Positions 42,074 to 50,783 of a stretch of DNA of 64,000 bases are shown one piece after another; positions within the stretch are counted from its first letter, which is position 1, and each line of letters starts with the position of its first letter. Both the position numbers and the translations under genes were made by a program. The notes under the pieces were generated by a model. It was not told the DNA's origin, did not search any database, and saw only the letters and a program-made list of their open reading frames with translations. This DNA comes from Streptomyces sp. Tue6028. Its GTDB lineage: Bacteria > Actinomycetota > Actinomycetes > Streptomycetales > Streptomycetaceae. The DNA lies in the NCBI RefSeq assembly GCF_002300165.1, contig NZ_MLCE01000027.1, positions 104,664 through 168,663 of the forward strand, written 5' to 3'.

Positions 42074-42649
42074 CTATCGCAGGCGAGCCATGAGGGCGTG
42101 CTCGACCAGCGTGATCAGCGCGCTCTTCGCATCCGCACGGTGCCGGGCGTCCGTCGTGATGATCGGGGCGTCCGGTCCGATCTGGAGCGCCTCGCGCACC
42201 TCTTCGGGGTTGTACGGCTGATGTCCGTCGAAGCCGTTGAGGGCGATGACGAACGGCAGACCGCTGTTCTCGAAGTAGTCGACCGCGGGGAAGCAGTCGG
42301 CGAGACGGCGGGTGTCCACCAGGACCACCGCACCGATGGCACCGCGGACCAGGTCGTCCCACATGAACCAGAAGCGGTCCTGGCCCGGCGTACCGAAGAG
42401 GTACAGGATCAGGTCCTGGTCCAGGGTGATGCGGCCGAAGTCCATGGCCACCGTGGTGGTGGTCTTGTCCCCGGTGTGGGTCAGGTCGTCGATGCCCGCG
42501 GAAGCGGACGTCATGACGGCCTCCGTGCGCAGCGGGTTGATCTCCGAGACGGCACCCACGAACGTGGTCTTGCCGACGCCGAAGCCACCCGCCACCACGA
42601 TCTTCGCGGAGGTGGTCGCCCGGCCTCCGTCAGAGCTTGCGAAGTCCAC
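42074..42649 (-). CDS. cvnD: Conservon CvnD, Ras/MglA-like small GTPase (conservon 2)
   Basis: The 191-residue GTPase is nearly identical to the CvnD of conservon 1 (same VVAGGFGVGKTTFVGAVSEI, GTPGQDRFWFMWDDL and IALNGFDG blocks). Differences are confined to the N-terminal tail (GGRATTSAKI instead of GGPSRSTTSAKI) and a few residues near HQPYNPEEVREAL. The GTG start lies inside cvnC (20-bp overlap), as in the other copy. The near identity indicates a fairly recent duplication or ongoing gene conversion. Confidence 0.93.
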   Translation of the reverse strand: MDFASSDGGRATTSAKIVVAGGFGVGKTTFVGAVSEINPLRTEAVMTSASAGIDDLTHTGDKTTTTVAMDFGRITLDQDLILYLFGTPGQDRFWFMWDDLVRGAIGAVVLVDTRRLADCFPAVDYFENSGLPFVIALNGFDGHQPYNPEEVREALQIGPDAPIITTDARHRADAKSALITLVEHALMARLR

Positions 42650-43028
42650 TGAGCACCCTTTCGAGCAAAGTCACGTCCGGCGCGCCGCCGTTGTTCTCGT
42701 CGCCGCCCGGCTGGTGAATGGCGACGAGTCCGGCCTCCGCGAGGTCCGCGACGAGGATCCTGGCTACACCGAGCGGCATGGACAGGAGGGCCGACACCTC
42801 GGCCACCGACTTCACCTCACGGCAGAGGTGGCAGATCCGCTGATGCTCGGGGAGCAGACCCATCAGCTGTGCCGGGTCGGCCGTGGTGCTGATCAGCGCC
42901 TCGATGGCGAGTTGGTACCGCGGCCGGGTCCGGCCGCCGGTCATCGCGTACGGACGTACCAGCGGCTGGTCGCCCTCATCCTCGTACGGCTGCGCGTACG
43001 GATCATGAGAGGCGGTGGGCGGGGTCAT
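42630..43028 (-). CDS. cvnC: Conservon CvnC, DUF742 protein (conservon 2)
   Basis: The 132-residue protein starts MTPPTASHDPYAQPYEDEGD and goes directly into the DUF742 domain: QPLVRPYAMTGGRTRPRYQL, LPEHQRICHLCREVKSVAEV, LLSMPLGVARILVADLAEAG and DVTLLERVLSGLRKL. The N-terminal extension is about 65 residues shorter than in conservon 1. Upstream lies a 111-bp gap from cvnB. It likely bridges CvnB and CvnD in the membrane-associated complex, by analogy with characterised conservons. Confidence 0.93.
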   Translation of the reverse strand: MTPPTASHDPYAQPYEDEGDQPLVRPYAMTGGRTRPRYQLAIEALISTTADPAQLMGLLPEHQRICHLCREVKSVAEVSALLSMPLGVARILVADLAEAGLVAIHQPGGDENNGGAPDVTLLERVLSGLRKL

Positions 43029-43139
43029 GAATCCTCCGGGCTGGACAGCAAGTCGGTCAGTCGTGCCGTCTGTTGGGGCCGGTGGGGGGATTGTGTCGGC
43101 CGGACGGTGATTTCGTGCTGTGGGTAGAACCCAGGGCCG

Positions 43140-43553
43140 TCAGTGGAGCAGACTTCCCTGTAGTTCGGCGCGCAGGTCCGGCGTGAGCACTGCGCCCGCG
43201 CGGTCGACGAGCAGCGCCATCTCGTAGCCGACGAGACCGATGTCGCACTCCGGGTGGGAGAGGACCGCCAGGGACGATCCGTCCGAGATGGACATCAGGA
43301 AAAGAAAACCGCGTTCCATCTCCACGACCGTCTGCGCCACGGTGCCGCCCTCGAAGATCCGGGAGGCCCCGGCCGTCAGCGAGGTGAGACCGGACGCGAC
43401 GGCCGCGAGCTGGTCCGCGCGATCGCGGGGAAAGCCTTCGGACATCGCCAGAAGGAGTCCGTCGGCGGACACGACGACGGTGTGGGACACCCCGGGGGTG
43501 TTGTCCACGAAGTTGGTGATCAACCAGTTGAGGTTCTGTGCCGCCTGGCTCAT
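43140..43553 (-). CDS. cvnB: Conservon CvnB, roadblock/LC7 protein (conservon 2)
   Basis: The 137-residue roadblock/LC7 protein is nearly the same as the CvnB of conservon 1: MSQAAQNLNWLITNFVDNTP is identical, and changes such as GGTVAQTVVEMERGFLFLMS are conservative. ATG 43553 lies 9 bp after the CvnA stop codon, and an alternative ATG 3 codons upstream (MSP) exists. It is the expected partner of the CvnD GTPase. Confidence 0.93.
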   Translation of the reverse strand: MSQAAQNLNWLITNFVDNTPGVSHTVVVSADGLLLAMSEGFPRDRADQLAAVASGLTSLTAGASRIFEGGTVAQTVVEMERGFLFLMSISDGSSLAVLSHPECDIGLVGYEMALLVDRAGAVLTPDLRAELQGSLLH

Positions 43554-43562
43554 CGGGCTCAA

Positions 43563-46500
43563 CTAACGCTCCTGCTGGTGAGTGGGGCTGGGGAAGCTGC
43601 CGGTCTGGCCGGTACCGGCCTGGCGACCCTGCTGGATGCCCCGACGGAGATTGGTCAGCCGGCCGCGTACGTCATCGGGCGCACGCGAGACCTGCGGACC
43701 GCTTTGGTGCGATTGCTGCTGTGCCGTACCCGCGACGAGGTTCGCCCGCGGGACGCGGCGCGGCAGGCCGGAGGTGGTGACCCCGCCCGCCGACGGTTGA
43801 CGGACGCGTTCTGCCTGCCGGACGAGGTCGTCGTTCGGCGAGGTGCGCCACGAGGCAGCGGCCGGTGCGGCAGCCGGACGCTGCGGAGCCGAGGGAGCCT
43901 GCGGCTGCTGCGCAGCCTGCGGCGAACCCTGGGAACCGTTGTGCTGGACGCCCTGGGAGTGGGCGCCGTTCGCCTGACCGTGGAACCAGTTGGTCTCCAG
44001 CGTGTCGTACAGCGGCGTACGTCCGTCACCGGGGCCGGGCGCCGGCGGCAGCGCCTCGGGCTCCTGACGGGGGGCCCGCTGCTGCGGCTGCGGGCGCTGG
44101 GGGGCGCCGGGCCTCTCGAACTGACCGGTGGAGGACGGGTCCTGGCCGTTGCCGTAGCCGGGGACCGCGAACTGGCCGGTGGACGAGGGGTCCTGGCCGT
44201 TGCCGTAACCCGGCCGGGCGAACTGGCCGGTGGAGGACGGGTCCTGACCGTTGCCGTAACCCGGCATCGCGAACTGGCCCGTGGACGACGGGCTCTGCTG
44301 CGCGGGCGCCTGGTGGGAGGCGTTGAAGACGTCGGGACGGACGAACTGACCGGTGTTCTGTCCGGAGTTCTGCGGCGCACCGGCACCGGGGCGCGGAGCG
44401 TCGAAGTCGGGACGGGCGAACTCGGACGTGGAGCCGGGGCCTTGACGGTCGTCGATCCGCGGCATGCGCGAGGTGGTGTCGGGCTCCTCGTGACCACGCG
44501 GGGCGTCGAGGGACGCGCGCGGCACCGGCGGCTGCGCGTTCTCGTCGCTCCAGCTCGGCACACGGGGCTGCTGGTCGCCACCGGACAGCTCGGCACGCGC
44601 ACCACCGCGGCCGGGAAGCTGCGGCCTGCGGCGTCCGGTCTTGCCACCCGTCGGCTGCTGCTGCGTCGGCGCGGCCGCGGGGCCGCTGTCACCGAAGCCG
44701 CTCTGGCGCGTACCGGCTCCGCCCTGACGGGCACCGGGCGCGTCGCCGAAGCCGCCGCCCTGGCGGGAACCGTCACCGAAGCCCTGGACGGAACCGGGCC
44801 CGGCCGCCTGGAGACCCTGCGGCGCACCCGGGGTGCCCTGCCCGAAGCCACCGGCGCCGGCTCCGGCCGGAGCCGGCCTGCCCTGCTGACCGGAAGCCGG
44901 ACCCTGCTGACCACGCGCTCCACCCGGAGCGCCCGGACGACCGCCCTGGTTGCTGCCCGGCAGCGCGGCCCGCGGGCCCTGCCCCGAGCCGACCTGTCCG
45001 CGCTGCGGCGGGGCGCCGAGGCGGCCACCGCCGGCGGCCGGAGCACCGGCACCGAGCGACGGGCCACCCTGTGAGCCATTGCCGCGGCGGGCCGCGGCGA
45101 CACCGGCGGCCGCCTGCGCGGCGGCGGGACCGCCACCGCCCGGGGCGCCCTGGCCGGGCTTGCCCGGAGTGGGCTTCTTGGCGCCCTGGGCGACATCGAC
45201 GGGCAGCATGACCAGCGCGGTCGTACCACCGGAGTCGGACGGGCGGAGCTGGATGCGGATGCCGTGGCGCTGCGACAGACGACCGACCACGAACAGACCC
45301 ATGCGGCGGGACACCGAGACGTCCACGGTGGGCGGCGAGGCGAGCCGCTCGTTGATCGCCGCGAGGTCCTCGGGGGAGAGGCCGATGCCGGTGTCGTGGA
45401 TCTCGATCAGCACGCGGCCGTCGGGCAGCGCGTGACCGGTGACCTTGACCTTGGTCTGCGGCGAGGAGAACGAGGTCGCGTTCTCGAGCAGCTCCGCGAG
45501 GAGGTGCACGAGGTCGTTGACGACGCGGCCGGCGACCTCGGTGGTCGGCACGGCGGCCAGTTCGATGCGCTCGTACTGCTCCACCTCGGACGCGGCGGCG
45601 CGGAGCACGTCGACCAGCGGGACCGGGCGGGTCCAGCGGCGGCCGGGCTCTTCACCCGCGAGGACGAGGAGGTTCTCGCCGTTACGGCGCATGCGGGTCG
45701 CGAGGTGGTCGAGCTTGAACAGCGACGACAGCTGGTCCGGGTCGGCCTCGCGGGACTCGAGCTCGGAGATCAGCGACAGCTGGCGCTGGATGAGGCCCTG
45801 GGAACGGCGCGAGAGGTTGGTGAACATCGCGTTGACGTTGCCCCGCAGAAGGGCCTGCTCGGCGGCGAGGCGGACCGCCTCGCGGTGCACGTCGTCGAAG
45901 GCCGCGGCCACCTGGCCGATCTCGTCCCGGGAGTGCACACCGACCGACTCGACGGACGTGTCGACGTCCTGCGGGTCGGACTCGGACAGCTGCTTGACCA
46001 GCTCGGGCAGGCGGTCCTGGGCGACCTTGGTCGCGGTGTCCTGGAGGCGGCGCAGCGAGCGGATCATGGAGCGGGCCACGACGAAGGCGCCGACGAGGGA
46101 GACACCGAGGACGATGAGGATCAGCGCACCCGAGATGATCGCTTCGCTCTCGGACTCGTTGCGCAGCTGACGGGCCTTCTGCTCCATCTGGCCGAGCAGC
46201 GTGGTCTCGATCTTCGACATCACCTCGATCTTGGCGGAGTCGTCGTCGACCCAGTCCTTGTACGAGCGCTTGGTCTGCGTCTTGAGACCGTCCGGGCCGC
46301 CGAGCACACGCTTGGCGTACTGGTCGGCGGACTGGATGGTCGGGTTGTCGCCCTCCACGGGCTTGAGGAGCTCGGTGACGCCCTCGCCGTAGATGTTCTT
46401 GAAGCCGCTGATCTCCGACTCCTGGCTCTCCTGGGCGGAGAGCGCGTACTGCCGGTCGTTCTCGGACAGCGTGCCGAAGGTGGACTTGGTCTCGGGCAGC

Positions 46501-47312
46501 GCGGCGGCGATGACGGCGCGCTGGACGGAGGCGTACTCCTTGGCGGAGGAGAAGGCGGACAGCGCGCGGGTGCGCTGGATCATCTCCGGGTTGCTGGTCG
46601 CCTCGGCCATGTCCTGCGAGAGCGCGAGCAGCTGGGTGACGAGGCGGTGGTAGGCCTCGACCGTCTGCGTCGAGTTCTTCGGGTCGTTGTAGGCGTCGCT
46701 GCGGATGCTGCTCAGCTTGTTCAGCTCGCCCGCGATACCGACGAGGCTGTCACGGACGCCGGACAGCTGTCCCTTCGCCGTGGCGTCGTCGATCTCCTGC
46801 GTGCCCTGGAGGAAGTGCTTCTTGGCGACATCCGTGGCGTCGCGGACGCCCTTGACCGTGTAGTCGGTGGCCGAGGCGCCGTGCGCCAGCGGGCCGGCCG
46901 ACTGGTCGCGCTCCTTCTGGAGCGCAGCGGCGAGCTCGGTCGCCTGCTTGGTCATGTCGGTCAGCAGCTTCATGTTGTCGAGCTGCTGGATGTCGTCCAT
47001 CGACTGGTTGATGCGCAGCGCACCCAGCGAGGTCGCGGCGACCACGGGGAGCGCTAGCAGCGAGACCAGTCGCGTCGAGATGCGCCAGTTGCGCAGGGCC
47101 ACGCGTGAGCCGGGGCCGGTCGGGCCCTTCGGCTTCGCGGCCGGTGTGGCGGGAGCCTTGGCCTTGGCGCCGGGGCGAGCGGAGTCACCGCTGCCGCCGA
47201 GCTCTGCCGGTCCCGGGTTCTGGGCGTGCTGGGGCGAGGAACCGCGGTCGGTCCCGCCGCGCGGCTCCGGCTCCGCCGAAGCGCTGCCATCCCTCTTGAA
47301 ACGTCCCTGCAC
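43563..47312 (-). CDS. cvnA: Conservon CvnA, sensor-kinase-like membrane protein (conservon 2)
   Basis: The 1249-residue protein has transmembrane helices at about 83-100 (VSLLALPVVAATSLGALR) and 393-415 (AIISGALILIVLGVSLVGAF), with an extracytoplasmic helical sensor domain between that differs strongly from that of conservon 1. HAMP, the helix KLDHLATRMRRNGENLLVLA and the HATPase domain (LAELLENATSFSSP, IEIHDTGIGLSPEDL) are well conserved. The last 500 residues are disordered, rich in Gly, Gln, Pro and Arg, with four tandem 17-residue repeats (PGYGNGQDPSSTGQFA). The GTG start has AGAGG upstream. Conserved kinase part plus divergent sensor suggests the two conservons detect different signals. 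Confidence 0.92.
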   Translation of the reverse strand: MQGRFKRDGSASAEPEPRGGTDRGSSPQHAQNPGPAELGGSGDSARPGAKAKAPATPAAKPKGPTGPGSRVALRNWRISTRLVSLLALPVVAATSLGALRINQSMDDIQQLDNMKLLTDMTKQATELAAALQKERDQSAGPLAHGASATDYTVKGVRDATDVAKKHFLQGTQEIDDATAKGQLSGVRDSLVGIAGELNKLSSIRSDAYNDPKNSTQTVEAYHRLVTQLLALSQDMAEATSNPEMIQRTRALSAFSSAKEYASVQRAVIAAALPETKSTFGTLSENDRQYALSAQESQESEISGFKNIYGEGVTELLKPVEGDNPTIQSADQYAKRVLGGPDGLKTQTKRSYKDWVDDDSAKIEVMSKIETTLLGQMEQKARQLRNESESEAIISGALILIVLGVSLVGAFVVARSMIRSLRRLQDTATKVAQDRLPELVKQLSESDPQDVDTSVESVGVHSRDEIGQVAAAFDDVHREAVRLAAEQALLRGNVNAMFTNLSRRSQGLIQRQLSLISELESREADPDQLSSLFKLDHLATRMRRNGENLLVLAGEEPGRRWTRPVPLVDVLRAAASEVEQYERIELAAVPTTEVAGRVVNDLVHLLAELLENATSFSSPQTKVKVTGHALPDGRVLIEIHDTGIGLSPEDLAAINERLASPPTVDVSVSRRMGLFVVGRLSQRHGIRIQLRPSDSGGTTALVMLPVDVAQGAKKPTPGKPGQGAPGGGGPAAAQAAAGVAAARRGNGSQGGPSLGAGAPAAGGGRLGAPPQRGQVGSGQGPRAALPGSNQGGRPGAPGGARGQQGPASGQQGRPAPAGAGAGGFGQGTPGAPQGLQAAGPGSVQGFGDGSRQGGGFGDAPGARQGGAGTRQSGFGDSGPAAAPTQQQPTGGKTGRRRPQLPGRGGARAELSGGDQQPRVPSWSDENAQPPVPRASLDAPRGHEEPDTTSRMPRIDDRQGPGSTSEFARPDFDAPRPGAGAPQNSGQNTGQFVRPDVFNASHQAPAQQSPSSTGQFAMPGYGNGQDPSSTGQFARPGYGNGQDPSSTGQFAVPGYGNGQDPSSTGQFERPGAPQRPQPQQRAPRQEPEALPPAPGPGDGRTPLYDTLETNWFHGQANGAHSQGVQHNGSQGSPQAAQQPQAPSAPQRPAAAPAAASWRTSPNDDLVRQAERVRQPSAGGVTTSGLPRRVPRANLVAGTAQQQSHQSGPQVSRAPDDVRGRLTNLRRGIQQGRQAGTGQTGSFPSPTHQQER
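44118..44303 (-). repeat. 51-bp in-frame tandem repeat inside cvnA of conservon 2
   Basis: Units begin at 44118, 44169, 44220 and 44271 (last one incomplete), each 51 bp, encoding the 17-residue unit GYGNGQDPSSTGQFA plus two variable residues. Degenerate copies of the STGQF/NTGQF motif continue toward the N terminus of the tail. The unit is a multiple of three, so length changes would not break the frame. Confidence 0.85.
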
Positions 47313-47908
47313 TAGCGTCGCAACCTCTGGACCAGGCGTCCCACCGGTGATACGGCGGGACGGTGTCGGCGTCGTTCAAGGGCGCAGATGCGCCCCCTGG
47401 TGGTCGTGAGTGACCGGCGCAGGTTCCCCCTTACCGCCGCCAATCGGCGCTGCGTTGCGCCCCTGCGCGCCGGTTCGATCCCGCGGCGGTCCGTGGAATT
47501 CCAGCACAGTGCAGGATCTCCAACAAGGCCCGAGAGCCAGGCTGTGACCTCCGTGACACCTTGTGAGTGCAGCGTCACGAGACGTAGAAAGTGATCTCGT
47601 ACATAACGGGCGTATGCCTACGAGGTGTTGGGGTGTGCCGGGTGTCCCAGTCGCCATGATCAGGAGCGGAATGTTTGCTTCAATGGAGCAATGTCCGTTT
47701 CGCCAGGCCGAGTTGGGGGTCTGAATTGACCGGTTTGCCTGCTAGTAAGTGAGGAAACTCACATGGCGATCATGGCCTCTTCGCGGCTTCGCCGGGGAAT
47801 TGCATGTTTAGCCTGGCGCTTTACAGGGATGGCGAATCCGACAACCCGCGCCGGAATGGGGGCTTTTGAGCCCGCCCGGCGCCCCTCACGACAAGGTCGA
47901 GTACACCG
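47313..47908. other. Intergenic region upstream of conservon 2
   Basis: This 596-bp stretch without a convincing gene probably holds the promoter of conservon 2 (minus strand) and that of the small-protein gene (plus strand). Visible short elements are GTGAC-ctcc-GTGAC as a direct repeat near 47547, and GTGAG-gaaa-CTCAC at 47749-47762. The segment 47640-47760 is distinctly richer in A+T than the rest of the window. I cannot assign a promoter with confidence. Confidence 0.35.
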
Positions 47909-48097
47909 GTGAAGACGACGATGATGTTCCGCAACATAGCCAACCCGCGACGCACGACGCTGGCGCACCTCGAGGACGCCGACGCGCTGCAGACGCCGGA
48001 CCAGCCGGAGCACTCGGTCGATCTTCCCACCCAGACCGCCAACCCGCGCCGCACCGTCCTGATGGAAGCCCCGGTCGCGGCCTCCGTCGCCCAGTAG
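47909..48097 (+). CDS. Small protein with duplicated ANPRRT motif, 62 aa
   Basis: The product starts MKTTMMFRNIANPRRTTLAH and later repeats the motif as QTANPRRTVLMEAPVA, with an acidic stretch (LEDADALQTPDQPEHSVDLP) between. Start alternatives are GTG 47909 (with AAGGT upstream) and ATG 47921 or 47924. Coding is supported by the repeated motif and by codon use, but the ribosome-binding site is not strong. No signal peptide or membrane segment is seen. It lies alone between conservon 2 and the FAH-family gene, followed by a hairpin. I do not recognise a function. Confidence 0.55.
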   Translation: MKTTMMFRNIANPRRTTLAHLEDADALQTPDQPEHSVDLPTQTANPRRTVLMEAPVAASVAQ

Positions 48098-48168
48098 TAC
48101 GCACACGGGCGGCCGGCCGCTCAACACGAGCCCGCACGGATCCTCGCGCCGGCCGCCCCGCTTCCGCA

Positions 48169-48220
48169 GACCGGCCCGTACGCCGGGGGCGTGCCGCGGC
48201 GCACCCCCGGAAGGCCGGTC
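48169..48220 (+). terminator. Nested hairpin after the 62-aa protein gene
   Basis: GACCGGCC (48169-48176) pairs with GGCCGGTC (48213-48220), enclosing CCGGGGG...CCCCCGG (48183-48210) with further internal pairing. It is a large GC-rich structure without a T-tract, located 70 bp after the small gene. Confidence 0.5.
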
Positions 48221-48369
48221 CGCCCGTCGACGGCGCGTACGACGTCCAGGAGCGCGGCCACGTACGCACCACCCGGTGCGCCCGCGGATATGCGCGAGGC
48301 GCGGAGCCCTCCCCGCGTTAGCCTGGAGCGTCAGACTCCAGCCAGCTCAGTGAGGGGCGCAAGGATCCC

Positions 48370-49146
48370 GTGCGCATCGCCAGATTCTCCATCGACGGCA
48401 ACGTCGCTTTCGGCGCGGTCGAGGGCGACAAGCCGGACGAGCTCGTCCTCGACATCATCAAGGGCATCCCGTTCGCGGACTTCGAGCTCTCCGGTACGAA
48501 GGTCCCGCTGAGCAAGGTCAGGCTGCTGCCGCCCGTGCTCCCCAACAAGGTCGTGGCCTTCGGCCGCAACTACGCGGAGCACGCCAAGGAGCTCGGCAAC
48601 GAGGTGCCCGACGCCCCGTTCGCCTTCTTCAAGCCGTCGACCTCGGTGATCGGCCCCGGCGACGAGATCCAGTACCCCTCCTTCTCGAACGAGCTGCACC
48701 ACGAGGCCGAGCTGGCGGTCGTCATCGGCCGCATGTGCCGCGAGGTCCCGCGCGAACGCGTCAAGGACGTCGTCCTCGGCTACACCTGCGCCAACGACAT
48801 CACCGCCCGTGACGTCCAGAAGCGCGAGAAGCAGTGGGCGCGGGCCAAGGGCTTCGACACCTCCTGCCCGCTCGGCCCCTGGGTCGAGACGGACCTGGAC
48901 CCGAGCGACCTGACCATCCAGCTCACGGTCAACGGGCAGCAGCGCCAGCTCGGCCGCACCAGCGAGATGATCCACTCCGTCGAGGACCTGATCGTCAACA
49001 TCACCGAGGCCATGACGCTGCTCCCCGGCGACGTCATCCTCACCGGCACCCCGGCTGGGGTCGGCCCCCTGAACGTCGGCGACGAGGTCGCCGTCACCAT
49101 CGAAGGCATCGGCACTCTCACCAACAAGGTGATCAAGCGTGGCTAA
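48370..49146 (+). CDS. Fumarylacetoacetate hydrolase (FAH)-family protein
   Basis: The 258-residue protein has the FAH fold: NKVVAFGRNYAEHAKELGNE, PFAFFKPSTSVIGPGDEIQY, the metal-binding ELHHEAELAVVIGRM, VLGYTCANDITARDVQKREK, KGFDTSCPLGPWVETDL and GDVILTGTPAGVGPL. Members hydrolyse carbon-carbon bonds of acylpyruvates or decarboxylate oxaloacetate. The GTG start has AAGGA upstream. It overlaps the first 8 bases of gltX, so the two genes are tightly linked; the physiological reason is not clear. Confidence 0.9.
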   Translation: MRIARFSIDGNVAFGAVEGDKPDELVLDIIKGIPFADFELSGTKVPLSKVRLLPPVLPNKVVAFGRNYAEHAKELGNEVPDAPFAFFKPSTSVIGPGDEIQYPSFSNELHHEAELAVVIGRMCREVPRERVKDVVLGYTCANDITARDVQKREKQWARAKGFDTSCPLGPWVETDLDPSDLTIQLTVNGQQRQLGRTSEMIHSVEDLIVNITEAMTLLPGDVILTGTPAGVGPLNVGDEVAVTIEGIGTLTNKVIKRG

Positions 49147-50647
49147 CGCGAACTCCCCCAAGTCCTCGACTCCGCTCGGACAGGGGGTGCCCCCACGCGT
49201 ACGTTTCTGTCCGTCCCCGACCGGCAACCCCCACGTGGGCCTGGTCCGCACCGCCCTGTTCAACTGGGCGTTCGCCCGGCACAACGAAGGCACCCTGGTC
49301 TTCCGCATCGAGGACACCGACGCGGCCCGCGACTCCGAGGAGTCGTACGACCAGCTGCTCGACGCGATGCGCTGGCTGGGCTTCGACTGGGACGAGGGCC
49401 CCGAGGTCGGCGGCCCGCACACGCCGTACCGCCAGTCGCAGCGCATGGACATCTACAAGGACGTCGCGCAGAAGCTCCTGGACGCCGGGCACGCCTACTA
49501 CTGCTACTGCTCCACCGAGGAGCTGGACGCCCGCCGCGAGGCCGCCCGCGCCGCCGGCAAGCCGTCCGGCTACGACGGCCACTGCCGTGACCTGAGCGCC
49601 GAGCAGACCGAGGCCTACAAGGCCGAGGGCCGCACGCCCATCGTCCGCTTCCGCATGCCTGACGAGACGATCACCTTCACCGACCTGGTCCGCGGCGAGA
49701 TCACCTACCTCCCGGAGAACGTGCCGGACTACGGCATCGTCCGTGCGAACGGCGCGCCGCTCTACACCCTGGTGAACCCGGTCGACGACGCGCTGATGGA
49801 GATCACCCACGTCCTGCGCGGCGAGGACCTGCTCTCCTCCACCCCTCGCCAGATCGCCCTCTACAAGGCGCTCACCGAGCTGGGCATCGCCAAGGAGACC
49901 CCGGCCTTCGGCCACCTGCCGTACGTCATGGGCGAGGGCAACAAGAAGCTCTCCAAGCGGGACCCGCAGTCCTCGCTCAACCTCTACCGGGAGCGCGGTT
50001 TCCTTCCCGAGGGTCTGCTCAACTACCTCTCCCTCCTGGGCTGGTCGCTCTCGGCGGACCGCGACATCTTCACGATCGGGGAGATGGTCGCCGCCTTCGA
50101 CGTCACGGACGTCAACCCCAACCCGGCCCGCTTCGACCTGAAGAAGGCCGAGGCCATCAACGCCGACCACATCCGCATGCTCGACGTGAAGGAGTTCACC
50201 GAGCGCTGCGCCCCCTGGCTGCGGGCACCGTTCGCGCCCTGGGCGCCCGAGGACTTCGACGAGTCGAAGTGGCAGGCGGTCGCCCCGCACGCGCAGTCCC
50301 GTCTCAAGGTCCTCTCCGAGATCACGGAGAACGTCGACTTCCTGTTCCTGCCGGAGCCCGTCTCCGACGAGGCGTCCTGGGCGAAGGCGATGAAGGAGGG
50401 GTCGGACGCGCTGCTGCGCACCGCGCGCGAGAAGCTCGCCGGCGCCGACTGGACCGACCCGGAGTCCCTCAAGGAGGCCGTCCTGGCCGCAGGTGAGGAG
50501 CACGGTCTCAAGCTCGGCAAGGCGCAGGCCCCGGTCCGTGTCGCCGTCACCGGCCGCACGGTCGGCCTCCCGCTCTTCGAGTCCCTGGAGATCCTGGGCA
50601 AGGAGAAGACGCTGGCCCGCATCGACGCCGCGCTGGCGAAGCTGTAG
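49139..50647 (+). CDS. gltX: Glutamate-tRNA ligase
   Basis: The 502-residue class I aminoacyl-tRNA synthetase has the HIGH-type motif in RFCPSPTGNPHVGLVRTALF, the glutamate pocket around FRIEDTDAARDSEESYDQLL, CYCSTEELDARR, and the KMSKS-type motif NKKLSKRDPQSS near residue 270. The C-terminal half is the alpha-helical anticodon-binding domain. The GTG start overlaps the FAH-family gene. Actinobacteria generally lack GlnRS, so this enzyme should also charge tRNA-Gln with Glu for GatCAB to amidate. Five tRNA-Gln/Glu genes lie 1 kb downstream. Confidence 0.96.
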   Translation: MANANSPKSSTPLGQGVPPRVRFCPSPTGNPHVGLVRTALFNWAFARHNEGTLVFRIEDTDAARDSEESYDQLLDAMRWLGFDWDEGPEVGGPHTPYRQSQRMDIYKDVAQKLLDAGHAYYCYCSTEELDARREAARAAGKPSGYDGHCRDLSAEQTEAYKAEGRTPIVRFRMPDETITFTDLVRGEITYLPENVPDYGIVRANGAPLYTLVNPVDDALMEITHVLRGEDLLSSTPRQIALYKALTELGIAKETPAFGHLPYVMGEGNKKLSKRDPQSSLNLYRERGFLPEGLLNYLSLLGWSLSADRDIFTIGEMVAAFDVTDVNPNPARFDLKKAEAINADHIRMLDVKEFTERCAPWLRAPFAPWAPEDFDESKWQAVAPHAQSRLKVLSEITENVDFLFLPEPVSDEASWAKAMKEGSDALLRTAREKLAGADWTDPESLKEAVLAAGEEHGLKLGKAQAPVRVAVTGRTVGLPLFESLEILGKEKTLARIDAALAKL

Positions 50648-50658
50648 CCGTCCGTCCC

Positions 50659-50701
50659 GGAAAAGGGGGTGGCGTCCGGTCCGGACGCCGCCCCCTTTTC
50701 C
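50659..50701 (+). terminator. Terminator after gltX
   Basis: GGAAAAGGGGG pairs with CCCCCTTTTCC, and GGCGTCCGG with CCGGACGCC, forming a nearly continuous 20-bp stem. It begins 12 bp after the gltX stop codon. Confidence 0.85.
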
Positions 50702-50783
50702 GTGTTCTCCTCGTCACATCCCGGACGCGTGTTCGTCGCGCGAGCGAGGGACAGGCGAGCGGGCCGCGCGCTACGGTCGGACC

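Noticed and set aside
44118..44303. CRISPR array
   Set aside because: The units are contiguous 51-bp copies without unique spacers and lie in frame inside cvnA. No cas genes are present.
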